Source: Pseudanabaena sp. Salubria-1 (lineage in GTDB: Bacteria; Cyanobacteriota; Cyanobacteriia; Pseudanabaenales; Pseudanabaenaceae). Taken from it: a stretch of 64,000 nucleotides of DNA. Position 1 is the first letter of the stretch. Every line of letters begins with the position of its first letter. This document shows, piece after piece, positions 1 to 8,991 of the stretch. Below the pieces are notes generated by a model. The model saw only the letters and a program-made list of their open reading frames with translations. It was not told the origin of the DNA and made no database searches. A program made the translations under genes and the position numbers. The DNA lies in NCBI GenBank assembly GCA_023336205.1, contig JALQCR010000002.1, forward strand, positions 62,001 through 126,000, in the 5' to 3' direction.

Positions 1-81
1 AGAAATTGATAGAATGTACTCGCTGAGTTATCAATTTCCCCAATCTGTTGTATCCAATTCTAAGCACATAAAGAGGAACTA

Positions 82-297
82 ATGAGAAACAATATCCAGT
101 CCAAGATTGATGCAGGCTATACCTATGACGAACTACTGAGCGAAGGACTAGCCAGCTTTGATGACATAGCACGCTATGAAGCACAGTATTCCCTATATGA
201 CGAAGATGCAGAACCAAAGCCCAAAAAGGCAAAAGCAAAACCTAAAACACAAGGAATCAAACCAACTAAAGAAGCAGAAATTGATTTTGAATTTTAG
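82..297 (+). CDS. Small charged hypothetical protein (71 aa)
   Basis: A 71-residue protein starting at an ATG preceded by AGAGGA about 7 bases upstream, a good ribosome binding site. The first half is acidic and predicted helical; residues about 45-60 are lysine-rich (KPKKAKAKPK) and the end is acidic. No family is recognised. It sits 14 bases ahead of the 1491-aa polymerase-like gene on the same strand, so the two are probably co-transcribed and it could be an accessory or nucleic-acid-binding partner; that is inference from position and charge only. Confidence 0.6.
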   Translation: MRNNIQSKIDAGYTYDELLSEGLASFDDIARYEAQYSLYDEDAEPKPKKAKAKPKTQGIKPTKEAEIDFEF

Positions 298-311
298 CGA
301 GAAATCATGAC

Positions 312-3300
312 ATGGAATTTAGACAAATTGACCTGAAGACAGGGCAAGAGTTACCCTTGCCCGCAAAAACCGTTGATCATACCTACCTGGAACTGAAAAT
401 CGGAAAAGACACTGAGCCGAGTAAACTTGCTGTTGGTAAGATGTACGACGGTATCACCGAAAGAGACATCGAGCGACTGCAAGAGCAAGGACTGTATTTA
501 ATTCTTGCTAATGGAAGAACTGCTTATTTCGGCGATCGCGAAATCGCCAAACAAGTAAGTACAGAAATCTTCACTAATCATAGTGATGCTGTCGCCTACG
601 GCAGTTTGCCCGTATCTGAAGCCAAGACCTCAATATTTAAAGAGCAAGCAAGAATCCTAATCATTGATGATGAAACCCTGAATAAAGATCCAGATACAGG
701 AACCTACAAAGCCGACTGGGGAAAGCAACCCATCACCCTGAGCAACGGTATCACCATCAGCGACAAAGCGATGGGACTAATAGCCAGTAAACTGGGCGAC
801 TGCTATAGCCTGATCTCACCAGACCTAGCAACCCAACTGCAAGCCGAACCCAATCGTCCATTTCAATATCGAGCCGCCGTACCTGAATGGCAGGGTGTGA
901 TTAAAGGCACTTGTCGAGCCAGCTTGCTCTGTCAAGCCCTAGAAGTCGATGGCATTATTGCCAAATCGAGCATCAAAGGCGACAACAAAACCAACACTAC
1001 AGGAATCCATGAAATTAGTCTATTCTGGTCAAGAAAAGAAGATGCCAAATTCACCGAACAGAAACTGGGAACTCAAGCATTAGTCTTCTTTCCCGAAGGA
1101 GTGCAAGCAGATGTACTGCCAAAGCTGAAAATCAAAGCCGAACGCCTCGCTGAAGCCCAATCCGACCCGCGCAAGATAGCGCAACTGTATATCGAGCGCC
1201 ATGAAAAGCGACAACAACAAAGACAAGAGGAAGTCACAGATCGCGATAACATTACACAAATCATCGAGCCAGAACTAGCACTAGAACTGGGATTTAGTCC
1301 ACAAGAAAACACAACAGCCAATGAAATTAAACGAGAGCAAGTAGCCTCACCTAACGAAGAATACCAAGATTGGCTGTATGACATCCTCAAAACTGACCTG
1401 ATTGAAGGGGGGCATTGTCAGATCTTAGAAATGGAAGACATCGCCAAACGCTTGCGAGAATTCCTACAAAGCGAATGGCAAGAAGTAGCCACAGGCGGCG
1501 TTTACGTCCCTAGTGGCATCGCTCAACCCCACAACCAACTGCAAGAAGGCGAAGTCAGTTTTACAGGACTACCCGATGGGGCCGAAGTTGCCATCTATCG
1601 CAGTCCCGTCGCCAATGCTGCCAACTTTGACGTATTCACAAATAACCTCACAGTTCTGCGTGAACTAGATCCCGAAGCCTATCGGCAGAAAGGAGTCTGC
1701 TACATCAACCCCAACGACGCAAAACGACTGGTGATCGACTTTGACGGCGATCGCGTAGGGATAATTCCCAGTCAACTAACCCCTTTACAGGAAAGCAGTT
1801 CCAAGAAAATCATTGAGCAATATCCAATCCTAATCCAAGAGATTATTGATAAGAATCTGCCAGAGAACAAACCAATTCAAGTCGAAAAAGAAAAGAAAAT
1901 TCCCCGCGATATTGCTAATGGATTTGCTACCCTAGCCAGTGCTGCGGTGAATGCCGCCGACAACCCCACAGGACGAGTTGCAAATCTGGGCATGAGGCTA
2001 GAAGCCTTGCGATGGGAAACCCAATATATCCCAGAAGCTGAAAGACCTGAATACTTGCAAGACATTGGCAAGCACTTCCAAAAGCTACTTGCGGAAGACC
2101 GAGAAACTAAGAAACCCTTTCGCATTCTCAATGACATATGGCGCGACCAAATTACCGAGATTAGCCAAATCGCTAGTACCATCTCAAACCTACCCGAACC
2201 AGAAAAAGCGACTGCTGTAGCCCAAGGTTTAGCCAAAACCGAGAGATTGCTGTGGAATCTAGAAAGCCTCGCAGCGGTGAACTTGCAACGTGCTGTCGAT
2301 ACGCCCAAAAGTGCCAGAAAAGTCAATGAAGATGAATTTCAATTCTGTCAGAAAGTCGCCAAATACAAACAGGTCGAATGGATTAAAGACAAAGATAACA
2401 GCTATGCCTATATCGGCACTGAAGGCATCAAAACCAATACTCAAGACCCCGTGGGCTGGATGGTGGAACAAGCCAACCAGATTTACAAAGAACATAGTCT
2501 GATTGGCGATCGCAATTACAACCGCTTTGACCATATCTTCCCCAAAGACAGCCACACCCCCGCAGATAGCGAATGGGCAAAGGGAATCGCCACGCACTAC
2601 AACAAGCTCATCTCCGAAGCTGCTGCCAATCGGAGCCGACTAGAACATGAAGAAGGTATAGCCCTTACTGCTACTTCTAGCAAAGGCAACACAATCGAAA
2701 TCGTCAGCGTGATCAGTACTGATCCTGATGGCGAGTCTCCTATTTGGGAGATCGCCCGCAAAGGAGAGACTGTCGATATCCAAATCGCCAAGAATAAGGA
2801 CTGGAAGACCGAAAAACAATATCCCTACAAAGCTATCGCCCTAATCGACAAAGACAAAATTGACGTGGGATTAATCTCGCCAGCTACCCTAGCCGCCTAT
2901 GGTAAAACCATCGAAAAGGACAAAATCTTCGGCAATCTGAAACTAGAATTCCAACTAGGAATCTCCAAAAATGACGTTGACGACAAATTTGCTGCCGCCG
3001 AGAAATATCTAGAAACCCAACGAGATGCAATTCCAGAAACCGAACGCGAAAGCCGAGCGGCTGCCCTCTGGCATAACAATAATCGCGCGATCGCAGGCAA
3101 GATGTTTACGGAAGTCGTAGCCAACCGACTGCAAGAACTACAGGTAGGAAAAATCAAAGTAATTGGCTTGCAGTATGAAACCAACGAACTCAAAGATAAA
3201 CAATGGCAACCCCACGAATCCCTAAATTGCCGAATGACAATCGAAGCCAATCCTCAAAGTCCTATCTATGACAAGAGAGTAATTCAAGTCCAAACAGGCG

Positions 3301-4787
3301 ACCAATGGAAAAATATGGGCGTTGTCCACAATGACGCAGCCTATATGCCCATTGGTAGTCAGTTCATCGCAAATATCAATATTTCCGCCAGTAAGAAAGA
3401 TGCAGACTTGGAGATCGACAAAAGTACGCTCAAACTGCCTGAAATATGGCACGGACTGTCACCAGAGCGAGTCAAAGAAGCAGTCAACCTTGACGCAATT
3501 GTGCCGCAATTAAAAGAGGAGATCGCCAAAGCTGCTGCCAACCAACCGACAATGACCGAATTTGTGGCAAAACTTACTGAGGAGAACGTGGGACTAAAAG
3601 CACAAGTGCAGACAGGAGGCAGAATTAACGGAATTACCTATCTCTACGAAGGGCAAGCAATCAAAGCAAGTTTAATTGAAATGTCTTGGAAGAATCTCGC
3701 CGCGATGGGAGTAAACTACGATCCAGAGCGAGATCGAGAAGCGCTTACTACCCCCACTAATACAGTCCAGACAGAAACTAATCCTCAATCTGAAAGCCTC
3801 ATGGAGAGTCAGAAAAGCAGCACTGCAAATCCCCTTGAAAAGATAGAATCGCAATTGAGGGAATCAGTGCATAGTCATTTTGATTCAGAACAGCCAGTAA
3901 AAATCACAGGAAACCCCGTCAAGATGGTTTATCCCCTCAAGATGCATGGAGAAGCGAATCTATTACCAGTCAATACCTGTATCGAAGCCATGCGCGGATA
4001 TGGCAGATGTCACACGACGCGGAGATATGAACCCTATGCCGCCTATGGATTTAAAGAAGGCGACATAGCGATCGCGATCGCAGGAGAGCAGAAAGTTGCC
4101 TTCAAAGTAGGCAAACAGTACAAAATCACCCCAGAAATGCTGAATGATGCAGCCTATCAACAGCAATGGTCGCAGATGGAAAAGCATAGCGCCAAGGAAC
4201 TGACCACATTTCAAGGACATAGCAACACATGGGGAATGCACTTTCAGCCACTGGGAGACTATGTAAATGGAAAAATCATGCCATTTCCGACAGAGCCTAT
4301 CAAAGCTGATAACACCATCGTTGCCGATATTCAGCAACTAATGGAATGGAGCCGAATAGCAGAATATTTGGGCAAGAGTGAGAAATATATAGACCGAATT
4401 CAAGAGCTGATAGCAGGTGAAAGCATCACCGAAAAAGCACAGCAAGCAATGCACAAGGATCATCAGTCATTGAGCCAGCACGTCGCTTCACAATGGCGGG
4501 AGATCTTAGCAATCAACAGTGACTATGTAGAATCACAGGATGGCAAACTCGTATTTGAGCGCAAGGGCAACGAAGGCAAATATCGAGCCACATGGGAGCA
4601 GGACACCGATACACTGACATTGGATACTAAAGTCGTGAACCAAGGCGAGTTCCAGTATTCACCCTTGTTGGTACAGCAAGGATTAGAGGTTACCCATAGT
4701 CAAGTAACCGTGAAAGATGCAAAAAACTGTGATCGCGCTCTTCAGTTAATCGCAGAGAGTCAAAAGGAATATCAGGAGTCCCGATAA
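312..4787 (+). CDS. Two-barrel RNA polymerase-like protein 1 (1491 aa)
   Basis: Residues about 110-660 resemble the double-psi beta-barrel core shared by RNAP beta/beta', eukaryotic QDE-1-type RdRPs and phage YonO. Seen directly: RILIIDDE at 114-121; GITIS followed by PFQYRA and GVIKGT, putting the barrel-1 lysine at K198, with a second IKG at 222; GGVYVPSGIAQP at 395-406; YRSPV then FTNN; and LVIDFDGDRVGII, giving the metal-binding triad D476, D478, D480. A helical region follows to about 660. The C-terminal 800 residues are of unknown fold and include a segment rich in glycine and aromatic residues near 1225-1270. In this superfamily the DxDGD motif holds catalytic Mg2+, so RNA synthesis is inferred, not shown. 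The start at 312 is the first in-frame ATG; a nearby ATG at 307 is out of frame. It is followed by small genes and a second paralogue at 6513. Confidence 0.75.
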   Translation: MEFRQIDLKTGQELPLPAKTVDHTYLELKIGKDTEPSKLAVGKMYDGITERDIERLQEQGLYLILANGRTAYFGDREIAKQVSTEIFTNHSDAVAYGSLPVSEAKTSIFKEQARILIIDDETLNKDPDTGTYKADWGKQPITLSNGITISDKAMGLIASKLGDCYSLISPDLATQLQAEPNRPFQYRAAVPEWQGVIKGTCRASLLCQALEVDGIIAKSSIKGDNKTNTTGIHEISLFWSRKEDAKFTEQKLGTQALVFFPEGVQADVLPKLKIKAERLAEAQSDPRKIAQLYIERHEKRQQQRQEEVTDRDNITQIIEPELALELGFSPQENTTANEIKREQVASPNEEYQDWLYDILKTDLIEGGHCQILEMEDIAKRLREFLQSEWQEVATGGVYVPSGIAQPHNQLQEGEVSFTGLPDGAEVAIYRSPVANAANFDVFTNNLTVLRELDPEAYRQKGVCYINPNDAKRLVIDFDGDRVGIIPSQLTPLQESSSKKIIEQYPILIQEIIDKNLPENKPIQVEKEKKIPRDIANGFATLASAAVNAADNPTGRVANLGMRLEALRWETQYIPEAERPEYLQDIGKHFQKLLAEDRETKKPFRILNDIWRDQITEISQIASTISNLPEPEKATAVAQGLAKTERLLWNLESLAAVNLQRAVDTPKSARKVNEDEFQFCQKVAKYKQVEWIKDKDNSYAYIGTEGIKTNTQDPVGWMVEQANQIYKEHSLIGDRNYNRFDHIFPKDSHTPADSEWAKGIATHYNKLISEAAANRSRLEHEEGIALTATSSKGNTIEIVSVISTDPDGESPIWEIARKGETVDIQIAKNKDWKTEKQYPYKAIALIDKDKIDVGLISPATLAAYGKTIEKDKIFGNLKLEFQLGISKNDVDDKFAAAEKYLETQRDAIPETERESRAAALWHNNNRAIAGKMFTEVVANRLQELQVGKIKVIGLQYETNELKDKQWQPHESLNCRMTIEANPQSPIYDKRVIQVQTGDQWKNMGVVHNDAAYMPIGSQFIANINISASKKDADLEIDKSTLKLPEIWHGLSPERVKEAVNLDAIVPQLKEEIAKAAANQPTMTEFVAKLTEENVGLKAQVQTGGRINGITYLYEGQAIKASLIEMSWKNLAAMGVNYDPERDREALTTPTNTVQTETNPQSESLMESQKSSTANPLEKIESQLRESVHSHFDSEQPVKITGNPVKMVYPLKMHGEANLLPVNTCIEAMRGYGRCHTTRRYEPYAAYGFKEGDIAIAIAGEQKVAFKVGKQYKITPEMLNDAAYQQQWSQMEKHSAKELTTFQGHSNTWGMHFQPLGDYVNGKIMPFPTEPIKADNTIVADIQQLMEWSRIAEYLGKSEKYIDRIQELIAGESITEKAQQAMHKDHQSLSQHVASQWREILAINSDYVESQDGKLVFERKGNEGKYRATWEQDTDTLTLDTKVVNQGEFQYSPLLVQQGLEVTHSQVTVKDAKNCDRALQLIAESQKEYQESR

Positions 4788-4834
4788 CACAGATATCATG
4801 CCCAGATTCATTGTTTAAGTAAAAACAGTAAGAG

Positions 4835-4858
4835 CGCTTACGCTTAAAGTCCGCGACC
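4835..4858 (+). promoter_or_regulatory. Recurring leader motif, copy 1
   Basis: The sequence reads CGCTTACGCTTA then AAGTCCGCGACC and ends 24 bases before the start of the next gene. Closely similar blocks precede genes at 5989, 48708 and, more loosely, 49232. The function is unknown. Confidence 0.35.
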
Positions 4859-4882
4859 AATGACGTAGTAGGAATAACTACC

Positions 4883-5335
4883 GTGAAAATAGCAATAGGC
4901 GCGATGACAGGCAAGACACAGGTGCAGGTATATCGTTCGAGAGCCAGATGTCTGAAGACCACAAAACAGCAAATCGATCTTGCCAAATCGATGCAAGCAA
5001 AAGTAACAGATTTTGGCAATGGCACAAAACTCCTGACCTTCAGAGATGGCACAAAGCGGACAATCCAAACCAAGGATTTACTCCTAGATGCAGTACAAGA
5101 AAGTGTTCAGGAATTAGGAGAATACCTCGCTCAACATCCAGACCAAATCTCAAAAGTAGATCCGAGCATCTTGGAAATGTTGACCTATGCCGAGTATTTC
5201 GTCAAAGCCGCCATGAACGAATACACCACAGATCCGCAACATTGCCGCGAAGTTGCGACAAGACATCTGGAAACCCTGACCGAAGACTATCCCCAGATCT
5301 TCTCTAAAAAAAACGCAGCAAGAGAATTGAACTAA
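4883..5335 (+). CDS. Hypothetical protein (150 aa) in polymerase-like gene cluster
   Basis: A 150-residue soluble protein with no recognised family. The N-terminal 40 residues are basic (YRSRARCLKTTKQQ), followed by a short beta-rich stretch (TKLLTFRDGTKRTI) and a helical C-terminal half containing LLDAVQESVQELGEYL. It lies 95 bases after the 1491-aa polymerase-like gene, on the same strand, behind a recurring leader motif at 4835. An overlapping 119-aa reading frame at 4948 has compositionally unusual, histidine- and arginine-rich content and is treated as a shadow. Confidence 0.6.
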   Translation: MKIAIGAMTGKTQVQVYRSRARCLKTTKQQIDLAKSMQAKVTDFGNGTKLLTFRDGTKRTIQTKDLLLDAVQESVQELGEYLAQHPDQISKVDPSILEMLTYAEYFVKAAMNEYTTDPQHCREVATRHLETLTEDYPQIFSKKNAARELN

Positions 5336-5441
5336 AAATCAGTCTAGCGATCTCGCTTAAATTCGAGTGAATTGACAGAGATCTCGCTTACCGATTCCCA
5401 AACAAGTATTGAAGAAAATCAACAAATTATTAGGAAAAACT

Positions 5442-5858
5442 ATGAAGCCACCATCAATTTTCAAGATAGCAGTCGAAGCACTTGTGACCGTGAGTCTGAT
5501 TGCATTACTGGGATTATTGACCGCACTAACCTATGCCCTACTATCATTTCTAGGGACTGAACCCACGGCTCAATCACTGCTAACTTCTCAGATAGAAACA
5601 CCTGAAGTCACAGTCAGGCATCTAACAGCTACGAACCCATTACTTCCAGATGCAACAGTATCTTTGCCATCAGCAAAAGCAGCACCAAAACTGAAAGCTA
5701 CGGTAAAGGAAGTAAAGACTGAAATCATTGCCGAAGTCGCTACCAAGCCACTCACGAAAATGACTGTTCAAGAACTAAGACCCCTAGCCAAAGAACGCAG
5801 AATCCCTAACTGGCGAAAACTGAAGAAGAAAGAATTGCTCTTCTACCTAACCGCCTAG
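5442..5858 (+). CDS. Membrane-anchored protein with C-terminal Rho-N/SAP-like domain
   Basis: The ATG at 5442 is preferred over the upstream in-frame codon at 5409 because TTAGGA lies just before it. Residues about 9-37 form one strong hydrophobic helix (ALVTVSLIALLGLLTALTYALL). A linker of about 60 residues follows, then residues about 104-138 read MTVQELRPLAKERRIPNWR and KLKKKELLFYL, the pattern of the short helical Rho-N/SAP/HeH domains that bind nucleic acid. The inferred product is a membrane-tethered nucleic-acid-binding protein. Its place between the two polymerase-like genes suggests it could anchor plasmid DNA or RNA at the membrane; that role is speculative. Confidence 0.6.
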   Translation: MKPPSIFKIAVEALVTVSLIALLGLLTALTYALLSFLGTEPTAQSLLTSQIETPEVTVRHLTATNPLLPDATVSLPSAKAAPKLKATVKEVKTEIIAEVATKPLTKMTVQELRPLAKERRIPNWRKLKKKELLFYLTA

Positions 5859-5872
5859 TTTCAAATAGCAAT

Positions 5873-5917
5873 CTTGTCAATGTAGATATCTATCAAAAAG
5901 AAATCTACATTGACAAG
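5873..5917 (+). terminator. Perfect 15-bp hairpin after the membrane protein gene
   Basis: CTTGTCAATGTAGAT pairs exactly with ATCTACATTGACAAG across a 15-base loop. There is no T-run after it, so it may be an RNA-processing or attenuation structure rather than an intrinsic terminator. The second leader motif begins 10 bases downstream. Confidence 0.5.
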
Positions 5918-5926
5918 CAAGAAGAA

Positions 5927-5950
5927 CGCTAGCGCGTAAAGTCCGTGAGC
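5927..5950 (+). promoter_or_regulatory. Recurring leader motif, copy 2
   Basis: The sequence reads CGCTAGCGCGTA then AAGTCCGTGAGC, matching the copy at 4835 in 18 of 24 positions. It ends 38 bases before the next start codon. Confidence 0.35.
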
Positions 5951-5988
5951 GATTGTCAACCACAAATTAAAATCAGGAGACTAAAAAC

Positions 5989-6429
5989 ATGGCTCGTCAA
6001 CTAAGATTCGATACCCCTGAAGAACTTGCCGATAAAATCATTGATAAGCTGAGTCAAGCAGAACTGCACGTAACCACCAGAGCCTTGATTGTCCATATCA
6101 ACGCGCAAATCCCAGTCAAGGAACTGGAAAAGACAGTAGCAGCCAGCAATGCAGTAGTTGAAACCAGCCGCAAACCCAAAGCCCGTAAACCACAAGTTAG
6201 CACAGACAAGATGTGGCTATACCAAGCGAAGAAGGGATGGGCTTTGGCGAACATCAACCTGCCGATTGAGAAGGTGATTCAACGTTTGCAAAACCATTAT
6301 GGCTGCAAGATTCTGGCAACCAAAGAAGGCAAGATCAACTTTCTGCCATCAAAGCCCACAACAATTGACGAACTGCAAAAGAATGGATTTGTCGTTTATC
6401 GCCAAGACCTGAACAAGAAAGCAGCCTAG
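5989..6429 (+). CDS. Hypothetical protein (146 aa) in polymerase-like gene cluster
   Basis: A 146-residue basic protein, no family recognised. The N-terminal 50 residues are helical (ELADKIIDKLSQAEL), a lysine/arginine linker (KPKARKPQ) follows, and the C-terminal 75 residues look like a compact alpha/beta domain with WALANINLPIEKVIQRL and a YGCKIL strand. AATCAGGAGA upstream is a strong ribosome binding site for the ATG at 5989. It lies 83 bases ahead of the second polymerase-like gene. A nucleic-acid-binding role is possible from its charge but unproven. Confidence 0.6.
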   Translation: MARQLRFDTPEELADKIIDKLSQAELHVTTRALIVHINAQIPVKELEKTVAASNAVVETSRKPKARKPQVSTDKMWLYQAKKGWALANINLPIEKVIQRLQNHYGCKILATKEGKINFLPSKPTTIDELQKNGFVVYRQDLNKKAA

Positions 6430-6454
6430 TCCCCATCTAGAAACGAAAATCAAA

Positions 6455-6488
6455 AGCGACTAGATCCAACGATTTGGATCTAGTCGCT
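6455..6488 (+). terminator. Perfect 13-bp hairpin ahead of polymerase-like gene 2
   Basis: AGCGACTAGATCC pairs with GGATCTAGTCGCT across an 8-base loop. There is no T-run, so this may modulate read-through into the 788-aa gene 25 bases downstream instead of ending transcription. Confidence 0.5.
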
Positions 6489-6512
6489 AAATTACTTTGA
6501 GAACAAAAATAA

Positions 6513-8879
6513 ATGCTAACGATCGCCAAGACCAACCTCGCCACAGGAGAGATCGTCGATAACGAGATCCAATTTCGGGACACCCTCCTCGAAGCCCTGC
6601 ATCCAGACATCAACCTCAGCATCGGCAACATTTCTACCTACTTACAAAAGATCGCCAAAGCCGAAACCATTACCAAAACCAGCAAATCCGCCAGCAAGCG
6701 CAGCACAGCAACTAAAAGCATCGCACCCTTGAAGAAACAAGCGATCGCCGCTTTAACCAAAGGACTTAGCAAATACCAACTAGCAGGAGCATCGGGAGCC
6801 AGAAAGCACGGAGACTTCTTCTTCAGTCAAGGACTCAATCCCTTTGCCACCTACTTCCCCAGTGCGATGGGACAAATCAACTACGGCTCCATCCTGATGA
6901 CCGAATGCCTGAAAATCTATGGCATCGAACGAGTAACCATCCTGATCGTTCAAGACAAAGAACATCGCACTGATGACTGTCACGGCAAAATCAGCCATGA
7001 ATTTCTGAACCAACTGCGCCAAAGCCAAGACTTTGTGATCCCAGCAAACACTCCATTCCAGTTCCGAGCAGGAGTCGCCAATCAATGGGTCGCCAAAGGA
7101 ACATTGCAGCTCAGCCTAAATTGTCTAAAAGGAATCGACCTAATTCTGCCACTATCATGTTTTAAAGGACATAAACCAGCATTAGGTATTCACAAACTAA
7201 CCAACCTGAAACTAGGAATCGTCAACTTCGCCCAAAAGCGGCGAGTTAAGACCTCCTACACCGTCTGGCAATGGTTTAGCCAACAAGCGATTGCCCAAGA
7301 TGTGTTACCAACCACCCAACAGAAAGCGGAAACCCTAGTCGCCGCCCAGAGAGACATCAAACAACTCTGCCAACTCGTACAAACAGAGCAATGGGTCAAA
7401 GTAGACGATCCTGAAGAAGTAAGTAACGAAGAAGAAGCCGATGGCAAAATCCTATCGGAAATCCTCAAACATGACATTCATGGACAACTGCTAGAACATC
7501 CCTATGTGGTGAGAAAGATCGAAGACCTAGTAAGACGACGTTGGTTAACCCTAGCTACCAGTGGCGGTATCAATTTCTCCAGCTTCATGGCTCAACCCTG
7601 CCCCGAACTGGGAGAGTTAGAAATGTGCATCCCTGAAATTCCTGAAGGCGAATATGTAGGATTCCGCTATCCCATCCGCGATCGGAATGATCTACAGATT
7701 TGGACAAACAAGCATATCAAGGGACTCAACCAACAGGGAACCATGTATGTCAATCCAGACATCGCCCGTGACTACTGTGGCATGGACTTTGATGGTGATA
7801 CCTTCTGTGTCAAATCAGTCAAGAAACTACCTGAAATCGCCAAAGAAATCCGTCAACACCACATCAAGCCCACCACCTATAAACCCGACAAAGTAGCAGT
7901 GCAAGGCACATTAGCCGAAGTTGCCCTAAGATCGACCGAAAATCAAATTGGATTGATCACCTATTACCTAGCCACCGCATGGGCGACAGGACATCATCAG
8001 TACATTGCAGGTTTAGCCCAAGAAGTCCAAGTCGCCGTAGATCGGCTCAAATCTGACCTCAGCCATGACCAAGCCTTTCTAGATGAAGTCGGCAAAAGCT
8101 TACCGAAACTGGATTGGCTGATCGATCGCAAGAAGCAAGGCGTATATGGCAGCTACTACGACTCCAAACAGAGATGCAAAATGCCCGCTCGGACTTTGGT
8201 AGCCAATGGAGAATACAACGATCCGATTTCCTTCCTGATTCAATCCGTGAATGCGATCTGGCAACCCGTAGATTTGCACGAACGTACACTTCTTGAATTC
8301 CGCGAACTATTCGTCAAACCAAGCGAGATTCTCTACAAAAGAGCGATCGCCCGTCGCGATGAATATACCAGCAAGATTAGGGAAGCGATGAAACTATCAA
8401 GCGATCGGGAATCACGGAAGAAAATCCTCCGTGCTGCCGTGGAATGGGCGAAAGGCTTAGGTGAGAAACTACGGGAGAAAAGCGAGAAAACCGCCCAAAC
8501 TTGTAGTGCCGCTATGTGGCAAGCCAGTCACAACGGCGATCATGGCACTGCGAGTGTTGTCTTCAATATGTTCCTACCCGAAGTATGCGATCGCCTCCAT
8601 GACAACCAACTGATGCGACTGCAAGTAGTCGGAGCGCAGTATGGAGAACTCGCATCAACCAAATGGACAGGCAATGGAGAACACGCCTGTATTTCCATTG
8701 TTGTATCTCAACGTGAGCAGGATGGTAGATATCAAATTGAAGTCGTGAGAAATAGCAGGAAAAAGCCATATTTACTGGGATTAGTTGCTAAGGACTCGGC
8801 AAAAGTAATCGTTGGGGAATATGTTGCATCCCTGACTACACAACAAAAGACCATAGTTTGCGAACTCGTAGCAGCCTAG
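6513..8879 (+). CDS. Two-barrel RNA polymerase-like protein 2 (788 aa)
   Basis: A shorter paralogue of the 1491-aa protein that shows the superfamily pattern more clearly. In order: KYQLAGASGARKHGDFFFS near 87-105, resembling the SxSQxR segment of eukaryotic RdRPs; TILIVQDKE near 142; DDCHGKIS, like the RdRP SDGxGxIS motif; PFQFRAGV then VAKGT with K195, and a second FKG about 25 residues on; SGGINFSSFMAQP near 350-362; FRYPIRDRNDLQIW; and YCGMDFDGDTFCV with triad D425, D427, D429. Lysine-to-triad spacing is about 232 residues against about 280 in paralogue 1. A helical region resembling the post-barrel part of RNAPs follows. Template-directed RNA synthesis is inferred from these residues; template type, promoter and partners are unknown. 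The alternative is a primase-like role. Confidence 0.8.
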   Translation: MLTIAKTNLATGEIVDNEIQFRDTLLEALHPDINLSIGNISTYLQKIAKAETITKTSKSASKRSTATKSIAPLKKQAIAALTKGLSKYQLAGASGARKHGDFFFSQGLNPFATYFPSAMGQINYGSILMTECLKIYGIERVTILIVQDKEHRTDDCHGKISHEFLNQLRQSQDFVIPANTPFQFRAGVANQWVAKGTLQLSLNCLKGIDLILPLSCFKGHKPALGIHKLTNLKLGIVNFAQKRRVKTSYTVWQWFSQQAIAQDVLPTTQQKAETLVAAQRDIKQLCQLVQTEQWVKVDDPEEVSNEEEADGKILSEILKHDIHGQLLEHPYVVRKIEDLVRRRWLTLATSGGINFSSFMAQPCPELGELEMCIPEIPEGEYVGFRYPIRDRNDLQIWTNKHIKGLNQQGTMYVNPDIARDYCGMDFDGDTFCVKSVKKLPEIAKEIRQHHIKPTTYKPDKVAVQGTLAEVALRSTENQIGLITYYLATAWATGHHQYIAGLAQEVQVAVDRLKSDLSHDQAFLDEVGKSLPKLDWLIDRKKQGVYGSYYDSKQRCKMPARTLVANGEYNDPISFLIQSVNAIWQPVDLHERTLLEFRELFVKPSEILYKRAIARRDEYTSKIREAMKLSSDRESRKKILRAAVEWAKGLGEKLREKSEKTAQTCSAAMWQASHNGDHGTASVVFNMFLPEVCDRLHDNQLMRLQVVGAQYGELASTKWTGNGEHACISIVVSQREQDGRYQIEVVRNSRKKPYLLGLVAKDSAKVIVGEYVASLTTQQKTIVCELVAA

Positions 8880-8991
8880 AAATTAGAGAGGATAGAGTGA
8901 TCGCTTTATTCTCTCCTTATCTATTCTTTAAAAAAATAAAATAATGAAAAACAATTTGCACAAGGTCAAAACTTTGCTAGGCTAAGTAATT

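Noticed and set aside
4948..5307. 119-aa frame overlapping the 150-aa gene
   Set aside because: Its composition is unlike a protein and it lacks its own ribosome binding site; it is a shadow frame.
5372..5560. 62-aa frame at 5372
   Set aside because: It overlaps the membrane protein gene in another frame, without a ribosome binding site.
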